Shown: piece by piece, positions 49,950 to 57,092 of the stretch
How positions within the stretch are numbered: the stretch's first letter is position 1
Layout: each line of letters starts with the position of its first letter
DNA from: an uncultured Clostridia bacterium
Lineage (GTDB): Bacteria; Bacillota; Clostridia; Oscillospirales; Acutalibacteraceae
Length of the DNA: 64,000 nucleotides
Direction of reading: 5' to 3'
Assembly: GCA_945912145.1 (NCBI GenBank)
Contig: CAMEBF010000001.1
Coordinates: 496,001-560,000 of the forward strand
Position numbers and translations under genes: made by a program
Notes under the pieces: model-generated
Told to the model about the DNA's origin: nothing
Seen by the model: the letters and a program-made list of their open reading frames with translations, nothing else
Database searches by the model: none

Positions 49950-49950
49950 A

Positions 49951-50784
49951 TCAAATCACCTTTGTATGAGAGGATGAAAAACCGGTCGCATCACCATTGA
50001 CCGTTTCATCATAGAAACAGTTGAGAACACCGTGATAATCTTCATTCCAGGGCTTATACTGACCGTTATAATGGACAACAACGGTATTCTGGCGCACCCA
50101 ATTGAGATCAATCTGTCGACGAAACAGATAGAATGTTTTTTCATCCAGATTATACAGCTTTTCATCAAGAATGGCAATTTTTCCGTTGAACAACCCGTTA
50201 AAAACATCCTGATCGCCCTGGATCAGCTTCAATTTTTTTGTGCTGTTCTTTTCTATGTAGGCGAAAATATCGTTCAAATCATACTCGCGTCGCATTGCTT
50301 CTATATCCATCAGGATCACGCCGGAATTGATATAGCGGTCTTTCAGACCGAGACGTGCGCGGTTCAGACGTTCCACAATGCCCGTCGTATGCCCTGCCGC
50401 CGCAAGAAGCGAACCACCTAAATCCATCTGATAGAGTTTATCAAGCGGATTGATCACGACCGCATCAGGATCAAGGTACAGGACGCGTTTTGTATTCTTC
50501 GGCATAAAATCGATCGCCAGCAAGCGGTAATAGCTCGCTTTCGCCGTGTTCAGGCGCTTGATCGTCGGCGCACCCTCAAAAAGAGAATCCTGAATCTCGA
50601 CGGGATGCAGCACCATACGGGACAAATCCATACATTTTTCCATTTCCTGAAAATCATTCTGATCCAGCGAGGAATGCGCCACATAAATATCAAAGAAAGT
50701 ACCGGGATTGGAAGTCCGGATGGATTTCAGCAGGACAAGCAAAGGGTTTAAATAATTTCTGTCAATCGTTACCAAGATATTCAT
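49951..50784 (-). CDS. Glycosyltransferase family 8
   Basis: A 277-residue retaining glycosyltransferase (GT-A fold). ILVTIDRNYLNPLLVLLKSI starts the nucleotide-binding fold, the metal-binding DxD is RVLYLDPDAVVINPL (about residue 100), and YINSGVILMDI, QGDQDVFNGLF and VVVHYNGQYKPW are GT8 blocks. The expected donor is UDP-glucose or UDP-galactose and the acceptor a cell-wall or lipid glycan. An AAGGAG site precedes the ATG. The upstream region holds phased TTTAC repeats. Confidence 0.92.
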   Translation of the reverse strand: MNILVTIDRNYLNPLLVLLKSIRTSNPGTFFDIYVAHSSLDQNDFQEMEKCMDLSRMVLHPVEIQDSLFEGAPTIKRLNTAKASYYRLLAIDFMPKNTKRVLYLDPDAVVINPLDKLYQMDLGGSLLAAAGHTTGIVERLNRARLGLKDRYINSGVILMDIEAMRREYDLNDIFAYIEKNSTKKLKLIQGDQDVFNGLFNGKIAILDEKLYNLDEKTFYLFRRQIDLNWVRQNTVVVHYNGQYKPWNEDYHGVLNCFYDETVNGDATGFSSSHTKVI

Positions 50785-50813
50785 AATAAAAACGCTCCTT
50801 ATCTTCCGTTCAC

Positions 50814-50845
50814 ATCATACAGTCCGAAAGTAAAGAAAAAGTAAA
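50814..50845 (-). promoter_or_regulatory. Possible response-regulator-type promoter of the GT8-VTT unit
   Basis: Minus strand: two TTTAC copies exactly 11 bases apart (50845-50841 and 50834-50830), then TATGAT (50819-50814) as -10. There is no good -35 hexamer. Direct repeats one helical turn apart next to a -10 are typical for OmpR/PhoB-family activators. Inference only. Confidence 0.4.
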
Positions 50846-50864
50846 GAGAAAAAGAAATGTTTAC

Positions 50865-50895
50865 AAAAAAAACGAACCTTTCCCGAAAAGATCCG
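50865..50895 (-). terminator. Terminator of the 41-aa peptide gene
   Basis: On the minus strand the hairpin 50895-50873 (CGGATCTTTT with GAAAGGTTCG, ten pairs, three of them wobbles) starts right after the stop codon and is followed by eight T. Confidence 0.75.
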
Positions 50896-51021
50896 TCAAT
50901 AAAAGATTTCTTGTTTTTTGTGGTACTTCTTGATCATATGACGAACCGCTCTGTAAATACAAAAAAGCGTAGAAAATGCCAAAAAATTAGCAAACGGACT
51001 CTTAATATTATTCTTTTTCAT
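50896..51021 (-). CDS. Small membrane-type peptide, 41 aa, with own promoter and operator
   Basis: I do not recognise this gene. Reading on the minus strand from ATG at 51021 to TGA at 50898-50896 it encodes a basic 41-residue peptide. A Lys/Asn-rich start (MKKNNIKSP) is followed by a moderately hydrophobic stretch (FANFLAFSTLFCIYRAV, residues 10-26) and a basic tail (RHMIKKYHKKQEIFY). Evidence that it is real: AGGGGGAA at 4-base spacing before the ATG, a near-consensus promoter (TTGACA-17-TACAAT), and a terminator directly after the stop. The gap of more than 300 bases between the GT8 gene and the DUF6873-like gene is explained by it. It could be a stress-induced membrane peptide or a toxin; nothing decides this. 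Confidence 0.7.
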   Translation of the reverse strand: MKKNNIKSPFANFLAFSTLFCIYRAVRHMIKKYHKKQEIFY

Positions 51022-51033
51022 GATATTCCCCCT

Positions 51034-51056
51034 AAAACGGTACAATGCACCGTTTT
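51034..51056. promoter_or_regulatory. Operator-like palindrome over the start point of the 41-aa gene
   Basis: A 23-bp dyad: plus-strand arm AAAACGGTACA (51034-51044), central A, arm TGCACCGTTTT (51046-51056), symmetric except for one position per arm. The predicted transcription start (about 51054) lies inside, so a bound dimeric repressor would block initiation. Size and symmetry fit TetR-type operators; no such regulator is in the window. Confidence 0.7.
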
Positions 51057-51060
51057 GTCT

Positions 51061-51089
51061 ATTGTAACACATCATCTCAAACGTGTCAA
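51061..51089 (-). promoter_or_regulatory. Promoter of the 41-aa peptide gene
   Basis: Minus strand: -35 TTGACA (51089-51084, full consensus), 17-bp spacer, -10 TACAAT (51066-51061). Confidence 0.85.
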
Positions 51090-51116
51090 GAACAATATAA
51101 TAAATTATTGACTGTT

Positions 51117-51821
51117 TTATTTATAAAATGACAATATACCGCCAACATCAATCAGGTCTCCGTCGTGCAAAGAAACAGCTGTCATGGCGTATTTTTCCAA
51201 AAAACGCGCCATCTTTTCATAATCTTGATGTAAAGCGAGATTGCCGTGAAAAACAATCCGTTTGTCAGAAATGCGTCCGGACGCGCCGCCGATAAAACCG
51301 TACGGAAAGCCGGGCAGACGCACGCTTCCCTTCCCGACTTGCAGGACGTCGAGCCCATGAGCACGGCAGGCAGCAAAAATCGAAGCATCATCGGTAATCA
51401 GAGACTCGTCTGTCACAGGCACGACGGAACACCCGGTATATCCCTGCGGAACAGAGAGAATTATTTTCCCCCTACGCTTCATGTCGGCGAGAACAAACGG
51501 CGAAACCGTTTTTTCGTTACAGAGAAAAAAGCGACCCAACGGTACGGCGTTGAGCTTCACATCGTCGGGATAGACTTTGCCGAGCGGTTCGGGAATCACG
51601 CAGACATCAATGCCAAGCGATAAAAAACAGTCACGGTATGACTGCATTTCCCGGGCAATATACAGTCTTCCATCGTGATACAAAAAAGACAGATCGGCAT
51701 GATGGGCAATCGTGTCGTCGAGCGACGGATTCGGTTCAAAATCAAACACGTCAATCTGCAGTTCATGTAAACGCCTGACGGCTTCGTCGTGCAAATGCGA
51801 CGCGATCACGGTTTTTCTCAT
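51117..51821 (-). CDS. Uncharacterised protein, probably DUF6873 (GME-fold)
   Basis: A 234-residue soluble protein. Blocks FEPNPSLDDTIAHHADLSFL, KVYPDDVKLNAVPLG, GYTGCSVVPVTDESLITDD, KGSVRLPGFPYGFIGGASG and SLHDGDLIDVGG repeat with a pentein-like spacing. I recall this family as DUF6873, predicted to have the guanidine-modifying-enzyme fold. No catalytic Cys-His-Glu set is obvious, except the Cys in GYTGCSVVPV. The ATG overlaps the radA stop by 4 bases, so it is co-translated with RadA. Function unknown. Confidence 0.7.
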   Translation of the reverse strand: MRKTVIASHLHDEAVRRLHELQIDVFDFEPNPSLDDTIAHHADLSFLYHDGRLYIAREMQSYRDCFLSLGIDVCVIPEPLGKVYPDDVKLNAVPLGRFFLCNEKTVSPFVLADMKRRGKIILSVPQGYTGCSVVPVTDESLITDDASIFAACRAHGLDVLQVGKGSVRLPGFPYGFIGGASGRISDKRIVFHGNLALHQDYEKMARFLEKYAMTAVSLHDGDLIDVGGILSFYK

Positions 51822-53182
51822 ACAACAATTTCCGTAAAGGCATCCCGGATCCGGCGTACGCCGACAATATGTGCGCTGTTTTTCACATCCTCGGGCAGTG
51901 ACTGATAATTATGATATGGAATGATAATTTTCCGGAAACCCATTCGCACCGCCTCGTTGACGCGCTGCAATGCGTTCGATACGCTGCGGATCTCCCCCGC
52001 CAGACCGATTTCTCCGAAAGCGATCACATCGTCTTTCAGGATCATGTCCTTAAGCGACGAGACAAGCGCAAGCACGACCGACAGATCGGACGCCGGTTCG
52101 TCGATTTTCAGACCGCCTACAATATTCAAATAGCAGTCCGTATTCGCAAAATAATAGCCGGCTCTTTTTTCCAAAACGGCAATCAACATCGCCATACGGT
52201 TAAAATCGTAGCCGTTCGTCATGCGACGCGGTGTGCCAAAGCCCGTCGGAGTCACCAAAGCCTGCACTTCGGCAAGAATGGGACGTGAGCCCTCCATCAC
52301 GCACATGACGCAGGTTCCAGAGGTATTTTTCGGCCGTCCCTCTAAAAGCGATTGAGAGGGATTGGGGACTTCTTCGAGTCCCGTATCATTCATCGAGAAA
52401 ACGCCGATCTCGTTTGTCGAACCGAAACGGTTCTTGACGGCGCGCAGAATGCGATACGCCATATTGCGGTCGCCCTCAAAATAGAGTACGGTATCCACAA
52501 TGTGTTCAAGGACTTTCGGACCGGCGATGTTGCCGTCCTTGTTGACATGACCGACGATAAAAATCGGAATGGCAAGCGTTTTTGCCGTCCGCATGAAGAG
52601 ATTGGTGCATTCGCGCACCTGCGTGACGCTGCCGGTAGAAGACGCGATGTCCGTGATGCTCATCGTTTGAATCGAATCGATAATCACGACATCGGGCTTG
52701 TCCGTCCGGATCAGCTCCGCAATATACTCGGCATCCGTCTCGCAAAGAACAAAAAGATTCTTGCTCGCTACACCGAGACGGGCAGCGCGCATCTTGATCT
52801 GGCTTGCCGATTCCTCTCCGGACACATAAAGCACCGTTTTCTCTTGTGAAAGGAATTTACATGCTTGCAGCAGAATGGTCGATTTGCCGATGCCGGGATC
52901 GCCGCCGATAAGAACAAGCGACCCCTTGACAAGACCGCCACCGAGTACACGATTGAGCTCGGAAATACCCGTATCATAACGGATCTCTGAGGTCTCGCTG
53001 ATTTCATCAATCGCGACAGCGCGGCTTCTGTCAAGGGAAACTGTGCCTTTCTTGGCGACCGCAGGCGTAAGAACGGTCTCCTCCATCGTGTTCCACTCAC
53101 CGCAGGAGGGACATTGCCCATACCATTTTGCCGATTCATAGGCACATTGACTGCATACAAACAACGTCTTGCTTTTTGCCAT
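51818..53182 (-). CDS. radA: DNA repair protein RadA
   Basis: RecA-like helicase that helps branch migration in recombination repair. The 454-residue product has the zinc finger CSQCAYESAKWYGQCPSC (residues 10-27), Walker A GGDPGIGKSTIL (about residue 93), the RadA-specific KNRFGSTNEIGVF, and a Lon-like C-terminal domain (LNIVGGLKIDEPASDLSV, AFGEIGLAGEIRSV). It lies between cwlD and the DUF6873-like gene. Confidence 0.97.
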   Translation of the reverse strand: MAKSKTLFVCSQCAYESAKWYGQCPSCGEWNTMEETVLTPAVAKKGTVSLDRSRAVAIDEISETSEIRYDTGISELNRVLGGGLVKGSLVLIGGDPGIGKSTILLQACKFLSQEKTVLYVSGEESASQIKMRAARLGVASKNLFVLCETDAEYIAELIRTDKPDVVIIDSIQTMSITDIASSTGSVTQVRECTNLFMRTAKTLAIPIFIVGHVNKDGNIAGPKVLEHIVDTVLYFEGDRNMAYRILRAVKNRFGSTNEIGVFSMNDTGLEEVPNPSQSLLEGRPKNTSGTCVMCVMEGSRPILAEVQALVTPTGFGTPRRMTNGYDFNRMAMLIAVLEKRAGYYFANTDCYLNIVGGLKIDEPASDLSVVLALVSSLKDMILKDDVIAFGEIGLAGEIRSVSNALQRVNEAVRMGFRKIIIPYHNYQSLPEDVKNSAHIVGVRRIRDAFTEIVV

Positions 53183-53200
53183 TTCCTTCCTCTTTTCTCG

Positions 53201-53926
53201 TCAGGAATCAGAGGAACTCTCCTCTTCTATCCCGAGTATATACTTCTCAATGCCATCCGCGATCGCCTGCGCCATCTGCTGACGGTACGATTCATCATTG
53301 AGTTTCGCCGTCTCTTCAGGATTGGATAAAAATCCGCACTCAACCAGAACCGCCGGTTCAGTCGCATGGTAGAGAATATAGATCGACGATCCTGATTCCT
53401 TAATCTGTCGCGTATTCTCCGGCTGCAGCGATAAGACAATACTGCTTTGAATACACTGCGCGAGATGACTGCTTTCGGGGGCATTCGGCGAATAAAACAC
53501 CTGCGCGCCGCAGTATTGACTCTCGGTATAATAATTCTGGTGAATCGAAACAAACAGGCACCTCGGATTGGCTTCCACGATTTTCAGACGGTTATGGATA
53601 TCGCTGACTTTCTGCTCACGAACGGTCTTTGCGTCCGCATCGTGAATTGAATTGTCGTCCGTCCGTGTCAGAAGCGTCCGGTATCCGTCCTTTGTCAGGA
53701 TCTCATTGAGCTTTAGGGTAATATCCAGGTTGATATATTGCTCCTGCGTCCCGTCCTTCGCCACGGCACCGCCGTCCTGACCGCCGTGCCCGGCGTCCAG
53801 TATGATCAGCGGAGAATCCTCCTGAGGAGATAAGACGGTATCGGATCGCCCGACATTGACAAAAATCAGTCCGGCCAGAACGGCCGCAATCAAACAATAC
53901 GGAAGAATCATAACCAAGCGTTTCAT
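53201..53926 (-). CDS. cwlD: N-acetylmuramoyl-L-alanine amidase (CwlD-like)
   Basis: Zinc amidase of the Amidase_3 family (241 residues) with an N-terminal membrane anchor (VMILPYCLIAAVLAGLIFV). Zinc ligands and catalytic Glu: LIILDAGHGGQDGGA, the Glu-region QEQYINLDITLKL, FVSIHQNYY and VLVECGFLSNPEE. In spore formers CwlD makes muramic-delta-lactam in the spore cortex, and the length fits that branch. Start: ATG 53926 with AGG eight bases upstream; ATG 53932 and GTG 53935 are alternatives. Ends in an acidic Glu/Ser tail. Confidence 0.88.
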   Translation of the reverse strand: MKRLVMILPYCLIAAVLAGLIFVNVGRSDTVLSPQEDSPLIILDAGHGGQDGGAVAKDGTQEQYINLDITLKLNEILTKDGYRTLLTRTDDNSIHDADAKTVREQKVSDIHNRLKIVEANPRCLFVSIHQNYYTESQYCGAQVFYSPNAPESSHLAQCIQSSIVLSLQPENTRQIKESGSSIYILYHATEPAVLVECGFLSNPEETAKLNDESYRQQMAQAIADGIEKYILGIEEESSSDS

Positions 53927-53982
53927 CAGCATCACCTGATATATGCTTATTCAAAAATCACGTCCGTATGCCGAAAAAACCG

Positions 53983-54023
53983 AAAAATAAAAATCAAATC
54001 CGCCATGGGGAAATGGCGGATTT
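53983..54023 (-). terminator. Strong terminator of the 43-aa peptide gene
   Basis: A perfect 11-bp stem on the minus strand, AAATCCGCCAT (54023-54013) with ATGGCGGATTT (54006-53996), loop TTCCCC, then GATTTTTATTTTT. Confidence 0.95.
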
Positions 54024-54041
54024 CATTTGCGTCAGACGAAA

Positions 54042-54173
54042 TTATTCAGCGTCGCCGTACTGACCCTCAAGCTTGCTGAAGAGTTCCTCGAAAACACCGT
54101 CAAAGAGACCGAGCTTGATGAGGGGCTTAAGAAGCTTCAGGAGGATTTTTAAAACTTTCAAAATGGCTTTCAT
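54042..54173 (-). CDS. Orphan 43-aa peptide with cationic amphipathic helix
   Basis: I do not recognise this gene. From ATG at 54173 to TAA at 54044-54042 it encodes 43 residues. Residues 1-22 start MKAILKVLKILLKLLK and have lysines at 2, 6, 9, 13, 16 and 20 among Leu/Ile/Val, that is, on one face of an alpha helix. Residues 23-43 are acidic (D25, E29, E30, E36, D41, E43) with Phe at 24, 28 and 32. It has no signal peptide with a cleavage site. It has a complete transcription unit: promoter TTGATT-17-TATAAT, AAAGGGTGG as ribosome binding site 7-8 bases before the ATG, and an 11-bp terminator. It may be a membrane-active peptide, a leaderless bacteriocin, a SpoVM-like membrane-curvature peptide or a small scaffold. 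Confidence 0.78.
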   Translation of the reverse strand: MKAILKVLKILLKLLKPLIKLGLFDGVFEELFSKLEGQYGDAE

Positions 54174-54206
54174 AGTATTTGCCACCCTTTCATTTATGGT
54201 GATTTC

Positions 54207-54235
54207 ATTATATAACAGTTTTCACAGAAAATCAA
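54207..54235 (-). promoter_or_regulatory. Promoter of the 43-aa peptide gene
   Basis: Minus strand: -35 TTGATT (54235-54230), 17-bp spacer, -10 TATAAT (54212-54207). The predicted start is about 30 bases before the ATG. Confidence 0.85.
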
Positions 54236-54278
54236 GACTTTTTATGAAATTTTTTACATAAATGAAAGAAACGTCGCA

Positions 54279-54959
54279 TTACCGGGGAATCGTCTCCGGA
54301 TCGTCATATGCGATTCCGTGTGTATCGATTGTTATAGATTCAATCGTGACTGTTTTCAGGGGTTTATCGTAACTGTCCGTACTGACAGACGCAATTTTAT
54401 CCACAACGTCCATACCATCCGTTACCATGCCGAACGCCGCATAATCGCCGTCGAGATATGTACTATCCTTTTGCACAATAAAAAACTGGCTTCCGGCGGA
54501 ATCCATATCACCGCCGCGTCTGCCCATGGAGATCACACCCCTGACGTGCCGGATATCATTCTGCGTATAACCATTGTGAGCGAACTCACCCTTGATGGAA
54601 TAGCCGGGACCGCCGGTTCCGTTGCCGTTCGGGCAGCCGCCCTGAATCATAAATCCATCAATGATGCGGTGAAACGTCAGGCCGTCATAAAAGCCCTTGT
54701 TCGCAAGGGAGATAAAGTTCTTGACGGTATTCGGCGCTTTGTCATAATACAGCTCGACGGTAATCGTGCCGTAATCTTTGACTTTAATCGTCGCGGTGGG
54801 ATTGGATTTTCCCGCAATAAATTCCGATCCGTTTTCGGCGGGTGCCGTCGTCGTCTCATCAGTCTTTTGTTCCGTTTTGGAGCAACCGGAAAAAGCAGCA
54901 ATGCCTACAAGAAGTAAAGCTGCAAACAAAACTGAAATGATTTTTTTCATTTTATTCAT
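54279..54959 (-). CDS. Cyclophilin-type peptidyl-prolyl isomerase lipoprotein
   Basis: A 226-residue lipoprotein: signal peptide with lipobox AFSGC (Cys about residue 26), Thr/Glu-rich linker, then a short bacterial cyclophilin domain (about 55-215). The active-site strand LTFHRIIDGFMIQGGCPNG has the catalytic Arg, and DSAGSQFFIVQKD and YAAFGMVTDGMDVVDKI are the other family blocks. It should fold exported proteins at the cell surface. Start overlaps the upstream paralogue by 4 bases (ATGA); ATG 54950 is an alternative. Confidence 0.93.
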   Translation of the reverse strand: MNKMKKIISVLFAALLLVGIAAFSGCSKTEQKTDETTTAPAENGSEFIAGKSNPTATIKVKDYGTITVELYYDKAPNTVKNFISLANKGFYDGLTFHRIIDGFMIQGGCPNGNGTGGPGYSIKGEFAHNGYTQNDIRHVRGVISMGRRGGDMDSAGSQFFIVQKDSTYLDGDYAAFGMVTDGMDVVDKIASVSTDSYDKPLKTVTIESITIDTHGIAYDDPETIPR

Positions 54960-55615
54960 CCTTTCGGTATAATATGCGGATCCGGGAATGTATTGCCGTT
55001 CGTATCAACTTTTATGGATTTGATCACGTAAGGTTCTGCGATTCGACCGTCTTCATTCAAAGTCGACGCGGCAATTTTTTCAACAATCTCCATGCCCTCG
55101 GTCACCTTACCGAACGACGTAAAGCGGTTATCAAAATGCTTCTGATCCTTTGTCAAAATAAAGAACTGACCAGTCAGCGTATCGGCATTGGAAGTCCGGA
55201 TCATCGAAACAACGCCGGCTTCATGCGAGAGCTTTTGCGCGCTGCCGTCCTCAGGGATTTCGTCCATCAGATAGTACGGCGGAACGAAATCGCCTTCTGT
55301 CGCGCCCATCATCACGATACACTTATTTCGCACCTCATTGAACGCCATGCCGTCATAAACACCGGCTTTTGCCATCGCAATAAAATCAGAAACGGCGTTC
55401 GGCGCGGAGTAATAATACAACTCGATTTCAATCTTTGATCCATCCGCAAGCGTAATCGTTGCGGTCGGATTCTCTTCGATCTCAATCGTTTCGATTTCCG
55501 TTCCGGTCGGGAACTCGTCATAAAAGTTTTTATTACTGTCTGACGACTTTGTACAGGAAGCAGTCAGGAGCAGAATCACAGCAAGTAAGAAACAGAAAAC
55601 GGATTTTTTCATCAT
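54956..55615 (-). CDS. Cyclophilin-like lipoprotein, active site degenerate
   Basis: A 219-residue lipoprotein (lipobox LTASC, Cys about residue 21) with a cyclophilin domain. It is paralogous to the next gene: ATITLADGSKIEIELYYYSA, TLTGQFFILTKDQKHF and FTSFGKVTEGMEIVEKIA align. The active-site strand reads MAFNEVRNKCIVMMGATEG instead of FHRxxxxFMxQGG, so the catalytic Arg and the Gln-Gly are lost. It may be a chaperone without isomerase activity. It overlaps genes on both sides by 4 bases. Confidence 0.88.
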   Translation of the reverse strand: MMKKSVFCFLLAVILLLTASCTKSSDSNKNFYDEFPTGTEIETIEIEENPTATITLADGSKIEIELYYYSAPNAVSDFIAMAKAGVYDGMAFNEVRNKCIVMMGATEGDFVPPYYLMDEIPEDGSAQKLSHEAGVVSMIRTSNADTLTGQFFILTKDQKHFDNRFTSFGKVTEGMEIVEKIAASTLNEDGRIAEPYVIKSIKVDTNGNTFPDPHIIPKG

Positions 55616-56991
55616 GTCTCTCTCTCCTTATTTTGGGGCTTCTCCTTGAAGCCCTCTGTACTTTCTTTCATAAAGATGATTTTCACGGTGAGCAGAAGTA
55701 GTCGAAAATCGAGGAAAAATGAGAAATTCTGGATATATTCGAGGTCGAGCAGCAGTTTATCGTAAGGCGATGTATTATACTTGCCCATCACCTGCGCGTA
55801 ACCGGTCAGACCCGCTTTAACTTTTGTCCGGTACGGGAATTCCGGAATCTGACGGGTATACGCCTCGTGATGCTCGACGCGTTCGGGACGCGGTCCGACA
55901 AGGGACATATCGCCTTTCAGGATATTGAAAAGCTGCGGCAGCTCGTCAAGACGGAGCTTGCGGATCACTTTTCCGACCTTGGTGATTCTCGGGTCGTTTT
56001 CCGATGCAGGAATCACGCGATCATCCTTTTCAGCGTCCGGCACCATACTGCGGAATTTATAGATATTGAAAACACGTTCATGGAGCGTCACGCGTTTTTG
56101 TTTAAAAATAACGGGGCCGCCGTCTTCCGCCTTAATTGCTACGGCAATCACGAGCATCGGCAAGGCGCATACAACGATACCGATGAGAGAAACCATAATA
56201 TCAAACAAACGCTTCATAAACCGTTGACCATCCGATAGTGAACAGTTCTTGCAAATCAGCAACGGCGAATCAAATTGGTTCAGTTCGCTTGCGCCGCGGA
56301 CAATCATATCGGATATACGCGGCGGCAGATAAACCTCAATATCATTCTCATAGCAGAATTTCAGGATATCGTTCCGGACGCTGCTTTGAAGTCGACAGAT
56401 AATCACGGAATGATAGCGTCTGATTTTCGCCTTCACCTGGTCGAGATTATCTTCGGACATCAGCGAATCCGGTGTATACTGAATCGATTCCCGGATCCGG
56501 TACTGATCCTCGCGTTCGAGTATTTTATAGACAAGCTCTTCCGCGCGGTGATCACCGTAAACAAGCAGGAGATCGGTAATCGGAACAAACTTTTTCAGGA
56601 GGCGGAATACGACGATCGTCCAGAGAATCGATACACCGATCTGCGAGAGCGTCAGCAGAATCATCTGATAAACCGGCAAAAACGCACGGTGAATCAGGCT
56701 CAGCTGCAGATAGACAAGGACGTTGACAAAAGACAGGCTGATTACATGCGACAGGATGATATTAAACTGCTTATTATAGCCGACGCGAAGCGCTCCCATA
56801 ATATTGAAAATGCCGAGAAGGGCGACAAGATAGAGCGCGACCAGGAGATAACCGCCGGAATCAAGCGGCGCCGCCAGAACTTTATTGTACTGATAGAATA
56901 ATACGTAAAAGAACATGGCGGTATGCAAGGCGACGATTGCAACCGACGAAAGAAAGTAAAATATTTTTTTTGAACTATGTTCATACTTCAT
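55612..56991 (-). CDS. Polyprenyl-phosphate sugar phosphotransferase (exopolysaccharide priming enzyme)
   Basis: A 459-residue WbaP/CpsE-type enzyme that loads the first sugar phosphate on undecaprenyl phosphate. Four to five N-terminal membrane segments, a CoA-binding-like middle region (LLLVYGDHRAEELVYKIL), then the catalytic domain after about 265: RFMKRLFDIMVSLIGIVV, KQKRVTLHERVFNIYKFRSM, KVGKVIRKLRLDELPQLFNI, GDMSLVGPRPERVEHHEAY, GLTGYAQVMG. ATG 56991 is chosen for its GGAGA site. No other polysaccharide genes are near; it shares a 4-base overlap with the cyclophilin gene behind it. Confidence 0.93.
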   Translation of the reverse strand: MKYEHSSKKIFYFLSSVAIVALHTAMFFYVLFYQYNKVLAAPLDSGGYLLVALYLVALLGIFNIMGALRVGYNKQFNIILSHVISLSFVNVLVYLQLSLIHRAFLPVYQMILLTLSQIGVSILWTIVVFRLLKKFVPITDLLLVYGDHRAEELVYKILEREDQYRIRESIQYTPDSLMSEDNLDQVKAKIRRYHSVIICRLQSSVRNDILKFCYENDIEVYLPPRISDMIVRGASELNQFDSPLLICKNCSLSDGQRFMKRLFDIMVSLIGIVVCALPMLVIAVAIKAEDGGPVIFKQKRVTLHERVFNIYKFRSMVPDAEKDDRVIPASENDPRITKVGKVIRKLRLDELPQLFNILKGDMSLVGPRPERVEHHEAYTRQIPEFPYRTKVKAGLTGYAQVMGKYNTSPYDKLLLDLEYIQNFSFFLDFRLLLLTVKIIFMKESTEGFKEKPQNKERET

Positions 56992-57059
56992 AGCCAATCT
57001 CCGAAAACAAACAAAAAATGACAAAAAAACTGCTAAAATTTAACAGCTTCCGGATGCCG

Positions 57060-57084
57060 AAAAAGGCAGCGCGAAGGCCGCCTT
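57060..57084 (-). terminator. Terminator of the gdpP-ftsH operon
   Basis: On the minus strand AAGGCGGC (57084-57077) pairs with GCTGCCTT (57070-57063), 8 bp with one wobble, followed by TTTTCGG. A weaker T-rich hairpin follows at about 57028-57046. Confidence 0.7.
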
Positions 57085-57092
57085 CCGGTTTG

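Noticed and set aside
50857-51111. Plus-strand frame of 84 codons in the GT8 to DUF6873 gap
   Set aside because: No ribosome binding site or promoter. It runs antisense through the better supported 41-residue peptide gene, its operator and its promoter.
54042-54173. Naming the 43-residue peptide a bacteriocin or phenol-soluble modulin
   Set aside because: Only helix pattern supports it. There is no transporter, immunity or agr-like gene nearby, and the acidic second half is unlike those families.
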